Origin: Singulisphaera acidiphila DSM 18658
Lineage (GTDB): Bacteria > Planctomycetota > Planctomycetia > Isosphaerales > Isosphaeraceae
Assembly (NCBI RefSeq): GCF_000242455.2
Contig: NC_019892.1
Span: forward strand, 7,946,744-8,010,743
DNA: 64,000 nt
Reading direction: 5' to 3'
Positions 45,020-53,708 of this stretch are shown here, piece by piece. Below the pieces are notes generated by a model. That model had not been told where the DNA came from. It searched no databases and saw only the letters and a program-made list of their open reading frames with translations. Within the stretch, counting starts at the first letter, position 1; every line of letters begins with the position of its first letter. A program made the translations under genes and the position numbers.

Positions 45020-45475
45020 ATGGGGCGTTTGTGGCGAAGTTTGGCGCTGGCGATGGCACTGAGCTGCAGCGCAGCGCCTCGGCTGGCTCAAGCCCAGGCG
45101 GCCCCCTCCGGGACCGGAGGCGGCGGTGCCTCGCCTTATGCGGGGATGTACGCCAACCCTTACGCGAATCCTTACACCAACCCGTTCCTGAACCCGTACA
45201 TGACCCAACAGCCCATCCAGGGCAACGCGGCGCTCTATTTTTTCGCGGCCCAGCAACAGACGGGTGGAATTGGTTCCGGCAGGTTGAGCGGCTCACGGCC
45301 CGATCCCCACGCGGCGAAGCCCTCGGCCGCCCAACCGGTGGCCGACGACCGTCGAGCCACCGACCGACCGGGCGCGGGGGCGTCCCAATTCTTCAATCGA
45401 GGCTATCAGCCTGAGGTGGGAGCAGGGCGTTACTTCAACCGCGCGGCCCGATATAACCGCTTAAAAGGACGCTAA
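45020..45475 (+). CDS. Small secreted protein with Asn-Pro-Tyr repeats
   Basis: 151 aa. A signal peptide ('SLALAMALSCSAAPRLAQAQ') precedes a repeat region 'YANPYANPYTNPFLNPYM' (residues about 44-61), a period-four motif of Asn-Pro-aromatic. The C-terminal half is Arg/Ala-rich. GGAGG lies about 8 bases before the ATG. Proteins with NPY repeats occur in planctomycete envelopes; the role is unknown. Confidence 0.75.
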   Translation: MGRLWRSLALAMALSCSAAPRLAQAQAAPSGTGGGGASPYAGMYANPYANPYTNPFLNPYMTQQPIQGNAALYFFAAQQQTGGIGSGRLSGSRPDPHAAKPSAAQPVADDRRATDRPGAGASQFFNRGYQPEVGAGRYFNRAARYNRLKGR

Positions 45476-45697
45476 CGGAGAAGATCAAATTTCCTCCTGA
45501 AGGTTGGTGTGTTCGATGCCGATCTTTAGTTGTGTCAAGGTCGATGATGCTGGATAGCAATCGGCTACTCTCGAATCGATGTCGGGATGACAACGGACCC
45601 TGGCCCGCGAATGCTGGGCTGCGATGGCAGGGTCGCGGCCGGCATGTTGTCGGTCGTCTACAAAGCGGGTCCTGGGGCGATGGGAAGGGAGTCTCGT

Positions 45698-46615
45698 ATG
45701 GGTCTCAATGGATTCGGACACCGACGGATCGGCTGGTTAATGGCCATAGCCGTCCTGGCGTCGTGCGGCTGTCAGACGGTCAGGACGCCGGAAGAAAAAA
45801 TTGCCAGCAGCAATATTCCGGTGGAATTCACCAAGGTCTCCATGCCGGAGTACGTCGTGGAGCCCCCCGACCTCCTGCTGGTCGAAGTCCTCGAAGCCCT
45901 TCCCGGCCGGCCAATCTCCGGCGAACGTCTGGTCAAGCCGGACGGTAAGATCTCCCTCGGGTTCTACGGCGAGGTCTACGTCGCCGGCCTGACGACGCTT
46001 GAGATCAAGGAAAAGATCGTCCTCCACCTGCGCCAGTACGTTTCCGATGACTACCTCGGTCTTTGGAGGCTCGACCCGGGCGATCCCGAGGATCCGGATG
46101 ACGACAAGCAAGTCCCCGTCGATCCCAAGGATTCGGATCGCGTCTTCGTCGATATCACGGCCTACAACAGCAAGGTCTACTACGTCCAGGGCGACGTCGC
46201 CGCCCCTGGTCGGATGCCGATCACGGGCAATGAAACCGTGCTCGACGCGATCAACTACGCGGGAGGTCTCATCGCGACAGCTGCACCTCAGAATATCCGG
46301 CTCGTTCGGCCGGCTCCTCCGGGAGCGTGCTGTCAGCAGGTCCTGCCGGTCAACCTTGCCGCGATTGTCAGTGCGGGGGACCCGACGACCAACTACCAGC
46401 TTATGCCTGGCGACCGCCTGATGGTCTATCGCGATCCGATCGTCCGCGCCACGATCTTCATCGACCGGATCGCCGCGCCGTTCCAGACGGTTGTGAACTC
46501 GGTCCTCCAGTACAGCTTCGCCGCACGATCGGTCAAGACGATCAACTCGGCGGTCGTGGGTGCATCAACTGCAAACACGGGTGCCCCTGCCGCCGCCCAG
46601 CCGGGTGCTCGCTGA
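45698..46615 (+). CDS. Polysaccharide export lipoprotein (Wza-like)
   Basis: 305 aa. The lipobox 'VLASCGCQ' places the lipidated Cys at residue 23. A Poly_export domain follows ('YVVEPPDLLLVEVLEALPGR', 'LVKPDGKISLGFYGEVYVAG', 'TTLEIKEKIVLHL'), then an SLBB-like domain ('KVYYVQGDVAAPGRMPITG', 'TVLDAINYAGGL'). Such proteins form the outer channel for capsule or exopolysaccharide. An acidic insert 'GDPEDPDDDKQ' lies inside the Poly_export part. No synthase or Wzc gene is near, as is usual for planctomycetes. GGGAAGGGAG precedes the ATG. Confidence 0.92.
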   Translation: MGLNGFGHRRIGWLMAIAVLASCGCQTVRTPEEKIASSNIPVEFTKVSMPEYVVEPPDLLLVEVLEALPGRPISGERLVKPDGKISLGFYGEVYVAGLTTLEIKEKIVLHLRQYVSDDYLGLWRLDPGDPEDPDDDKQVPVDPKDSDRVFVDITAYNSKVYYVQGDVAAPGRMPITGNETVLDAINYAGGLIATAAPQNIRLVRPAPPGACCQQVLPVNLAAIVSAGDPTTNYQLMPGDRLMVYRDPIVRATIFIDRIAAPFQTVVNSVLQYSFAARSVKTINSAVVGASTANTGAPAAAQPGAR

Positions 46616-46653
46616 TCGGATAGAGAGTTCTCAACGCCCCGAACATCGATCTT

Positions 46654-46699
46654 CCAAGAGCCGGAGACCTTCCCGAACGGAAGGGACTCCGGCTCTTGG
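46654..46699 (+). terminator. Strong hairpin terminator after the export lipoprotein gene
   Basis: A 13-bp perfect outer stem (46654-46666 and 46687-46699) with a nested 6-bp inner stem. It starts 38 bases after the stop codon. Confidence 0.85.
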
Positions 46700-46792
46700 C
46701 GGTTTATTGCGGATCGTCGCAACGGGTCGTAAACTTGCTCTGCTCGCGAGCGAAAAGCCGGCCGCAACGCGCCCTCCGAGAGACCCCGCCCG

Positions 46793-49543
46793 ATGTCTTC
46801 GATTTGCGTTCGCCGCTGCCTCCTCTTCGGCATCGTCATCTGCATAAGCCTGGGGCCGACGTCCCGCTCGCCGGCCGCTAACCACCAGGATGAGGAACTC
46901 GACGAAGCGGAGCGTCCCGGTCTGGTGGCCTCGTTCTCGTCGGCGAGCGTTCCCAAGACGGTGGTCAGGCAAATCCTCTTCGATCTCAACGCCCACTGGG
47001 GATCTGCGTCTCCCGACGCGCGCATCCCCGCGACGGAGTTCGTCGGCCGCTGGGAAGGCTTGATCCTGATTCAAAGCCCTGGAGTCCATCGATTCCAGGC
47101 GAGGAGTGATGGTGAGATCGACCTGAAGGTCGCCGGGCGGCTGGTCTTGAAAGGCAACGGCGAAACCCTGAAAGCCGACTCCATCGACTTACCCGCCGGC
47201 TTCTCGCCGATCTCCCTGGAGTATCGACACCGCCAGGGGGAAGCGCACGTCGCCATCGATTGGGAAGGCCCGGGCTTCGGCCGGGAGCCAATCCCTGCGC
47301 GGCTCTTCTACCATGATGCGAGCAAACGACTGCAACCCGATCGATTCGAGGAAGGCCGAAGGCTCGCCGATCGAATCGGCTGTGCCAACTGCCACCAGAT
47401 TCTCGACCTGCCGGTTCACCGGAACCAAGGACCACCCTTGGCCGACGCGGGGCATGCAATCGACCCTGCCTGGCTCGACGCCTGGCTGACCAACCCAGAT
47501 GCGCTTCGCCCCGGCAGCCGGATGCCGTCGTTCGGTCATGGATTTTCCAAGGCCGAAACCGCCGACATCCGCGCCTACCTGGCGAGCCTCGCTCCGCCAT
47601 CGTTTTCGGTCACACCGGAAGCCAGGATGGCGCTCAACGTTGCCGCCCCGGCTCGGGGCCGCCTGCTCTTTCGGTCGATCGGCTGCCTGGGGTGCCACAC
47701 CAAGGGATCGCCCCCCGCGCACGAGCCGGCAGCCCCCGACCTCTCCGACCTCCCCCGGAAACGGTCTGTGGAGTGGCTCACCGCGTTCCTCGGCCCTGCC
47801 AAGGCCAACAAAACGGCCGTGAAACATCGCCATGAGCTCCGGCTGACCGTCGACGAGGCCGCGCACCTGGCCGCCTACCTCGGGACCTCCGACCAGGCCC
47901 CCCCACCCCGCCCCTTACTCGACGGTGACGGCGATCCCGCGCGCGGCCTCCGGCTTGTCGAGAGTGCCCGCTGTGTTGCCTGTCACGCGCTCCCGGGCTT
48001 GAAGCCAGCACCCGCCGACATCAAGCTCACCGCCGGCTCCCCACCCGACGCCGGTTGCCTCGCGGTCGAACCGAGCGGCCCGCTCGTCCCTCACTTTTCG
48101 CTGACCGAGGAACAGAGACAGGCGCTCCGCGAATTCGTCGCGGGGCTCCCGAGCACGCCCGCCCCCACCAGCCGGCAAACCCTCGCCGACGATTCGTTGC
48201 GGCGCCTCAATTGCTTCGGCTGCCACGCTCGCGATGGTCGAGGGGGCGAGGAACTCGGCGGGCGGATCGCCACGCTCCTGGCCGAAGACCCCGAACTCGG
48301 CGGCCTCAAGGGGACGCTCACTCCCCCCAACCTGACGGCCGTCGGCGACAAGCTCCGCCACGCCTATCTCGGAACGTCGGTCAGATCCACCGCGCCCACC
48401 GCCCGGCCCTGGCTCTCGGTCCGGATGCCGACCTTCGCGTTCGAACCCGGCGAGGCCGACGCCATCGTCGCCTTCCTCCAGGTTCACGACCGGATGCAGA
48501 GCGAGCCCGATCCGCCAAACAAGGTCGCTCGACTCGACGCTCGCGCAACCGAAGCGGCCACGCAACTGATCGGTCAGCGCGGTTTCGGCTGCATCTCCTG
48601 CCACGTCCTATCCGGCCGGATCCCGCCCGGAGGCGAACCCGAAACCCTGGGCCCCGACCTGACCCTCGCCCATCGCCGGATGGCGGATCGCTACTTCCAC
48701 CGCTGGATCGCCAACCCGCAACGGATCATCGCCGGAACCCCGATGCCCCAGTTCGCCAAGCCGATCGAGAGCATCCCCGGCACACTCGATGACCAGCTCA
48801 ACCAAATCTGGCGGCTGCTTGCCAGCGGATCGCTGGCCGATGTCGCCTCGGCCGGTGCTCGCGAGGTCCTCAAACACGAGGGGGACCGTGCCCTGGTCGT
48901 CCGCGACATGGTGCTCCTGCCCGAGGCCCCGCAGACCAAGTACATCCCCCGCGCACTGGCGATCGGCCTCAAAAACGACCACTCGCTGCTCTTCGATGCC
49001 GACCGCCTGACCTGGCTCTCCTGGTGGCGCGGGGGATTTCTCTCCCGGACCAAGTCGGGCCGGCTCTGGGAATGGCACCCCGAGGGAGAGTCGATCTGGG
49101 TGGCCCCAAACCGGCAGCCGCCGATTGTCTTCGTCGGCCCCGACCGTCTGACCGTCTTCCCGACCGAAGTCCGCGAGCGATTCGGCAGTTTCCAGGAACT
49201 GAGCTTCGAAGCCGCCGCCGTCTCGTTGGCTTACACCCTCCACGGGCCGAAAGACACGGATGTCGTGGTCCAAGAACGGATCGAGCCCATGATCGGCGGG
49301 TGGGAGCGGCAGGTGACCGTGACAGGAGTCCCCGAAGGATACACACCGGCCTTGTTCGAGCACCCCCCGAATGGGAAATTGTCCTGGGCCGTCGGCAAGG
49401 CTCGAGCCAGCCTGCAATCCCCGGATGGGCGGGTTGAATCCGCCCCCAACGTGGCCGGCGATCCCAACGCCCGCTGGTTCATGATGAAACCGAGCGACCA
49501 GGGGCAATTTACCAAACGCATTCGGCTCACCGTCGAGCCTTGA
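46793..49543 (+). CDS. Secreted PA14-domain pentahaem cytochrome c
   Basis: 916 aa. After a signal peptide comes a PA14-like carbohydrate-binding region (about 45-175; 'GVHRFQARSDGEIDLKVAG', 'ISLEYRHRQGEAHVAIDWEG'). Five CxxCH haem sites follow at about residues 197 (CANCH), 298 (CLGCH), 394 (CVACH), 474 (CFGCH) and 600 (CISCH), each in a small cytochrome c domain with a downstream Met. The last 230 residues ('WEWHPEGESIWVAPNRQPP') look like a beta-rich domain of unknown type. Likely an electron-transfer protein bound to glycans outside the cell. Confidence 0.88.
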   Translation: MSSICVRRCLLFGIVICISLGPTSRSPAANHQDEELDEAERPGLVASFSSASVPKTVVRQILFDLNAHWGSASPDARIPATEFVGRWEGLILIQSPGVHRFQARSDGEIDLKVAGRLVLKGNGETLKADSIDLPAGFSPISLEYRHRQGEAHVAIDWEGPGFGREPIPARLFYHDASKRLQPDRFEEGRRLADRIGCANCHQILDLPVHRNQGPPLADAGHAIDPAWLDAWLTNPDALRPGSRMPSFGHGFSKAETADIRAYLASLAPPSFSVTPEARMALNVAAPARGRLLFRSIGCLGCHTKGSPPAHEPAAPDLSDLPRKRSVEWLTAFLGPAKANKTAVKHRHELRLTVDEAAHLAAYLGTSDQAPPPRPLLDGDGDPARGLRLVESARCVACHALPGLKPAPADIKLTAGSPPDAGCLAVEPSGPLVPHFSLTEEQRQALREFVAGLPSTPAPTSRQTLADDSLRRLNCFGCHARDGRGGEELGGRIATLLAEDPELGGLKGTLTPPNLTAVGDKLRHAYLGTSVRSTAPTARPWLSVRMPTFAFEPGEADAIVAFLQVHDRMQSEPDPPNKVARLDARATEAATQLIGQRGFGCISCHVLSGRIPPGGEPETLGPDLTLAHRRMADRYFHRWIANPQRIIAGTPMPQFAKPIESIPGTLDDQLNQIWRLLASGSLADVASAGAREVLKHEGDRALVVRDMVLLPEAPQTKYIPRALAIGLKNDHSLLFDADRLTWLSWWRGGFLSRTKSGRLWEWHPEGESIWVAPNRQPPIVFVGPDRLTVFPTEVRERFGSFQELSFEAAAVSLAYTLHGPKDTDVVVQERIEPMIGGWERQVTVTGVPEGYTPALFEHPPNGKLSWAVGKARASLQSPDGRVESAPNVAGDPNARWFMMKPSDQGQFTKRIRLTVEP

Positions 49544-49753
49544 TCCTGAAACCACGGACAACCCGATAAAACAAAGGGCGGGACAATGGCGTCTCGCGTT
49601 CCAAGCGATCCTTTTGAACGAACGACCCAGCTTGATCGATCGATCGGAGCCCTTGCCTCGTTATTCTTGGGGGCCCCATCTCGATCGCCAGGTTGAATTT
49701 TGTTACAAACTTTGATTGCCAGCCCGCCTTCGCTGCCTGCCCGAGGGTAATCC

Positions 49754-52138
49754 ATGCGACGTCGACCAGCCTCGCCCATTCCACGCCCCCAGCGCGCGGT
49801 CTTATTGAGCCTTCTCTGCCTTGTATCGTTCGTTTCAGCCTCGGTCGGGGCGGAGCCGACGAAGCCGACGGCAACATCGGAGGCTTCTTTCTCCGATCAG
49901 ATCGCTCCTTTACTCGCCAAGTACTGCATCAACTGCCATGGCGACAAGAAGCCCAAAGGGGGGGTAAACCTTGCGAAGCTGACAGACGAATCGTCTCTCG
50001 CCGCGAGCCAGAAGGTCTGGCAGCTCGTGGTCGAGAACGTCGAGTCGGGTGACATGCCTCCAGAGGGGAAACCAAAGCCGACGAAAGCGGAGGTCGAACT
50101 CCTGACCGGCTGGATCGACTCGCGGATGGAGAAGCTGGACTGCGGCAAGGAGAGCGATCCCGGGCGAGTGACTCTCCGCCGACTCAATCGATCCGAATAT
50201 AACAATACGATTCGTGACCTGTTCGGCATCGACTTCCGCCCCGCCGAGGATTTCCCGTCCGACGACGTCGGATACGGGTTCGACAACATCGGCGACGTCC
50301 TGACCCTGCCCCCGATCTTGATGGAACAATACCTGGCGGCGGCCGAGTCGATCGTCGAGCAGGCAATCGTCGCCGATTCGGGCTCGGGCGGGTTACTGAA
50401 GACGTGGGAGACCGAGGGGCTGGAGACGGACGCGGGAGGAGCGCCGTACGAAGACTGGGCTCGAACTCTGGGCACCACGGGCGAGATCGCTGTCACATTC
50501 CCCTGCCCGAGGGAGGGTGAGTACGTCTTCCGAGCCCGAGCATTCGGCCAGCAGGCCGGCCCTGAGCCGGCCCGCATGGCCTTCCAGGTCGACGGCAAGG
50601 CGGTTGAGACCGTCGAGGTAACCGCCGAGGTCGAGAACCCGAAAGTCTACGAGGTCAAGGTCCCCTTGAGCGCAGGCGCAAGGCGCATTTCGGTCGCCTT
50701 CGTCAATGACTTTTATGACCCCAAGGCCGAGAACCCGAAGCAACGCGATCGCAACCTGATCGTGGATTATCTCGAAATCCAGGGGACGGCCGTAGCCGCA
50801 AACACGCCTTTACCGGCGTCACACCAGAAGATCATCTTCCAGACGCCCACCGATGCCACAAGGGGCGACTGCGTGCAGGCGATCCTCGAACGCTTCGCAA
50901 GCCGGGCCTATCGACGGCCGATTACGCCCGGTGAAGTCGCCCGGCTGGTCAAGTTCGTCGACCTGGCCGAGCAGAGCGGCGATTCTTTCGAGCGAGGAAT
51001 TCAACTCGCTCTCGAGGCGGTCCTGGTCTCGCCCCAATTCCTCTTCCGGGTCGAAATCGATCCGCGCATCGAAAAAAGCGAGAAGACCCAGGCCACGCGC
51101 ACGCATCCGATCAACGAATTCGAACTGGCGTCGCGTCTTTCCTACTTCCTCTACAGCAGCATCCCCGACGACGAGCTCTGGCAGCTCGCCACCGAAGGCA
51201 AGCTCCGCGAGGGAAACAACCTCGAGACGCAGGTCCGGCGGATGCTCCGCGACCCCAAAGCCAAGGCGCTCGTCGAGAACTTCGCGGACCAGTGGTTGCA
51301 GATCCGCAACCTCAAGACGGTGAGCCCCGACCGCAAGCAGTTTCCCACCTTCGACGAGCCGCTTCGCGCAGCCATGTTGAAGGAGACGGAGTTGTTCTTT
51401 GAAGAGGTGATGCGCGAGGATCGGAGCGTGCTCGACTTCCTCGACGCCGACTACACCTTCCTCAACGAACGGCTCGCCGCCCACTACGGCATCCCCGAAA
51501 TCAAGGGAAACCAGTTTCGCCGGGTGTCCCTGAGCGAGGGGTCGCATCGCGGCGGCCTGCTCACGCAGGCGAGCATCTTGACGGTGACCTCGAACCCGAC
51601 GCGCACCTCGCCCGTGAAGCGGGGCAAGTGGATCCTCGAGCAAGTGCTTGGAACCCCGCCCCCCCCTCCTCCACCCGACGTGCCCGAGTTGAAGGATGAC
51701 GAAAGCACAACCCTTTCCGGCAGCCTGCGACAACGGATGGAGCAGCATCGTTCCAATCCGAACTGCGCCTCGTGCCACGCTCGAATGGACCCGCTCGGGT
51801 TCGCCTTCGAGAACTTCGATGCCATCGGCGCCTGGCGCGACAAGGACGGGGCCTTCCCGGTCGACAGTTCCGGGGCCCTCCCTTCGGGACAGTCGTTCCA
51901 AGGCCCCGAGGAGCTGAAGGGGATTCTCAAAACGCGTGAGAAAAATTTCACACGCTGCCTGGCGGAAAAGATGCTGACGTTTGCCATCGGTCGAGGAATC
52001 GAAGATCCTGACAAGTGTGCCATCGACCGGATCGTGGATGCGACGAGTTCGGATCAATCCAAGTTCTCGAGGCTGGTGCTCGAGATCGTCAACAGCGATC
52101 CATTCCAGAAACGGAAAAACCGGGGAGCCGGACGATGA
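49754..52138 (+). CDS. DUF1592/DUF1588/DUF1585 secreted protein with cytochrome-type haem site
   Basis: 794 aa. A signal peptide precedes a haem motif CINCH (58-62) in a planctomycete cytochrome c domain, then 'TLRRLNRSEYNNTIRDLFG' (DUF1587), a beta-sandwich 'FRARAFGQQAGPEPARMAF', then 'FASRAYRRPITPGEVARL' (DUF1595), DUF1592 ('FELASRLSYFLYSSIPDDEL'), DUF1588 ('HRGGLLTQASILTVTSNPTR', CASCH at 671-675) and DUF1585 at the end. This full order is standard in planctomycetes, where such genes pair with DUF1552. The function is unknown; a role in polymer breakdown coupled to electron transfer has been proposed. Confidence 0.95.
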   Translation: MRRRPASPIPRPQRAVLLSLLCLVSFVSASVGAEPTKPTATSEASFSDQIAPLLAKYCINCHGDKKPKGGVNLAKLTDESSLAASQKVWQLVVENVESGDMPPEGKPKPTKAEVELLTGWIDSRMEKLDCGKESDPGRVTLRRLNRSEYNNTIRDLFGIDFRPAEDFPSDDVGYGFDNIGDVLTLPPILMEQYLAAAESIVEQAIVADSGSGGLLKTWETEGLETDAGGAPYEDWARTLGTTGEIAVTFPCPREGEYVFRARAFGQQAGPEPARMAFQVDGKAVETVEVTAEVENPKVYEVKVPLSAGARRISVAFVNDFYDPKAENPKQRDRNLIVDYLEIQGTAVAANTPLPASHQKIIFQTPTDATRGDCVQAILERFASRAYRRPITPGEVARLVKFVDLAEQSGDSFERGIQLALEAVLVSPQFLFRVEIDPRIEKSEKTQATRTHPINEFELASRLSYFLYSSIPDDELWQLATEGKLREGNNLETQVRRMLRDPKAKALVENFADQWLQIRNLKTVSPDRKQFPTFDEPLRAAMLKETELFFEEVMREDRSVLDFLDADYTFLNERLAAHYGIPEIKGNQFRRVSLSEGSHRGGLLTQASILTVTSNPTRTSPVKRGKWILEQVLGTPPPPPPPDVPELKDDESTTLSGSLRQRMEQHRSNPNCASCHARMDPLGFAFENFDAIGAWRDKDGAFPVDSSGALPSGQSFQGPEELKGILKTREKNFTRCLAEKMLTFAIGRGIEDPDKCAIDRIVDATSSDQSKFSRLVLEIVNSDPFQKRKNRGAGR

Positions 52139-53493
52139 GAAGCGCAAGACAAATCTCGCGTCGAACGGTGTTGCGCGGGCTCGGAACGGCGATCGCCCTA
52201 CCCTGGCTCGAAGCCATGAGCACCACCGCAGCGCTGGCCGCTCCGGCCGGTGCCGCCGGCAAAGCGGCCACGGCCCCGTTGCGGATGGCCTTCTTCTACG
52301 TCCCCAACGGCGCCCACATGGCCGATTGGACTCCGAAGGAGGTCGGCACCGATTTCACGCTCCCGTACATCCTGGAACCGGTCTCCGCCTTCAAAGACGA
52401 CCTGCTGGTAATGACCGGCCTGACTCAGAAGAACGGCTTTGCGTTGGGGGACGGCGGCGGCGACCATGCGCGGGCACTCTCCACCTTCCTCACGGGGTGC
52501 CACCCGCTCAAGACCGACGGGGCGAACATCCGGGTGGGCGTCTCGGTCGATCAGATCGCCGCACTCAAGGTAGGCGGTCAAACCCGCTTCCCCTCGCTCG
52601 AGCTCGGAATCGACCGAGGCGCGCAATCAGGGAGCTGCGACACCGGCTATAGCTGTGCTTACTCGTCCAACATCTCCTGGCGAACCGAATCGACGCCGAT
52701 GGCCAAGGAGGTCAACCCTCGGCTCGTCTTCGACCGGCTCTTCACCAGCCAGAACGCCACCGGCACCGCCGCCTCACGCGCTCGCCGCGACTTCTACAAG
52801 AAGAGCATCCTCGACTACGTGGCCGAGGACGCCGCGACCCTCAAGGGCCGGCTCGGAATCACCGACCAGCGCAAGGTCGAGGAGTATCTGACCGCCGTCC
52901 GCGAAATCGAGCGCCGGGTGGACCGCGCCTCCAACCAGACCGGGGGCGACCTTCCCCAAATCGCCCGGCCGTCGGGCGTACCGCGCGACTTCCAGGAGCA
53001 CGTCCACCTGATGTGCGACCTGATGGTCCTCGCCTTCCAGGGGGACGTGACCCGGATCAGCACCTTCATGTTCGCCAACGAAGGGAGCAACCGCAGCTAC
53101 CCAGTCATCGACGTGCCGGAAGGCCACCACGAACTCTCCCACCACGGCGGCGACCCGAAGAAGCACGAAAAAATCAAGAGGATCAATCATCTTCATGTCA
53201 GCCAGTTTGCCTACTTCCTGGGCAAGCTCAAGGCGATCAAGGAGGGTGAAGGCACTCTGCTCGACAACGCAATGATCGTCTACGGCAGCGGAATCAGCGA
53301 CGGGAACAGGCACAACCACGACGACCTGCCCATCCTGGTGGCGGGCAAGGGAGGCGGTTCACTCCAGACCGGCCGCCACCTCAAGGTTGCGGACAACACC
53401 CCGCTGAATAACCTCTATCTCTCGCTGCTCGATCGGATGGGCGCGCCGGTCGATCGGTTCGGCGACAGCACCGGCCGGGTCGAAGGACTCTGA
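52135..53493 (+). CDS. DUF1552 Tat-exported protein
   Basis: 452 aa. The N-terminus 'ISRRTVLRGLGTAIALPWLE' is a Tat signal. The rest matches DUF1552: 'RMAFFYVPNGAHMADWTP', 'GDHARALSTFLTGCHP', 'YSCAYSSNISWRTESTP', 'GNRHNHDDLPILVAG' near the end. It overlaps the DUF1592 gene by four bases (ATGA), so the two are translated together and probably form a complex. The ATG at 52135 was chosen because the Tat motif begins there. Confidence 0.95.
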   Translation: MRSARQISRRTVLRGLGTAIALPWLEAMSTTAALAAPAGAAGKAATAPLRMAFFYVPNGAHMADWTPKEVGTDFTLPYILEPVSAFKDDLLVMTGLTQKNGFALGDGGGDHARALSTFLTGCHPLKTDGANIRVGVSVDQIAALKVGGQTRFPSLELGIDRGAQSGSCDTGYSCAYSSNISWRTESTPMAKEVNPRLVFDRLFTSQNATGTAASRARRDFYKKSILDYVAEDAATLKGRLGITDQRKVEEYLTAVREIERRVDRASNQTGGDLPQIARPSGVPRDFQEHVHLMCDLMVLAFQGDVTRISTFMFANEGSNRSYPVIDVPEGHHELSHHGGDPKKHEKIKRINHLHVSQFAYFLGKLKAIKEGEGTLLDNAMIVYGSGISDGNRHNHDDLPILVAGKGGGSLQTGRHLKVADNTPLNNLYLSLLDRMGAPVDRFGDSTGRVEGL

Positions 53494-53506
53494 CATCCCC
53501 CGTCGC

Positions 53507-53535
53507 GGCAGGACGGGCTGACGGCCCGCCCTGCC
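53507..53535. terminator. Hairpin between convergent genes
   Basis: A 12-bp stem (53507-53518 and 53524-53535) with one mismatch and a 5-base loop, 14 bases after the DUF1552 stop codon. Confidence 0.6.
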
Positions 53536-53708
53536 ACGGCGGAGGACAGTAATACTATAAGCGCATTTCACATCGAATCATTTCCCGGGGCTTGCGCCCC
53601 TGGCTATTGACGGCCGCCCCTTCGGGGCTCCCAGAAATCTGCCGATCCGGAACGGCCTTGTGGGGCAATCAAGGCCGACCGCTCTCGCTTGAAACGTCGA
53701 TCACCGGC

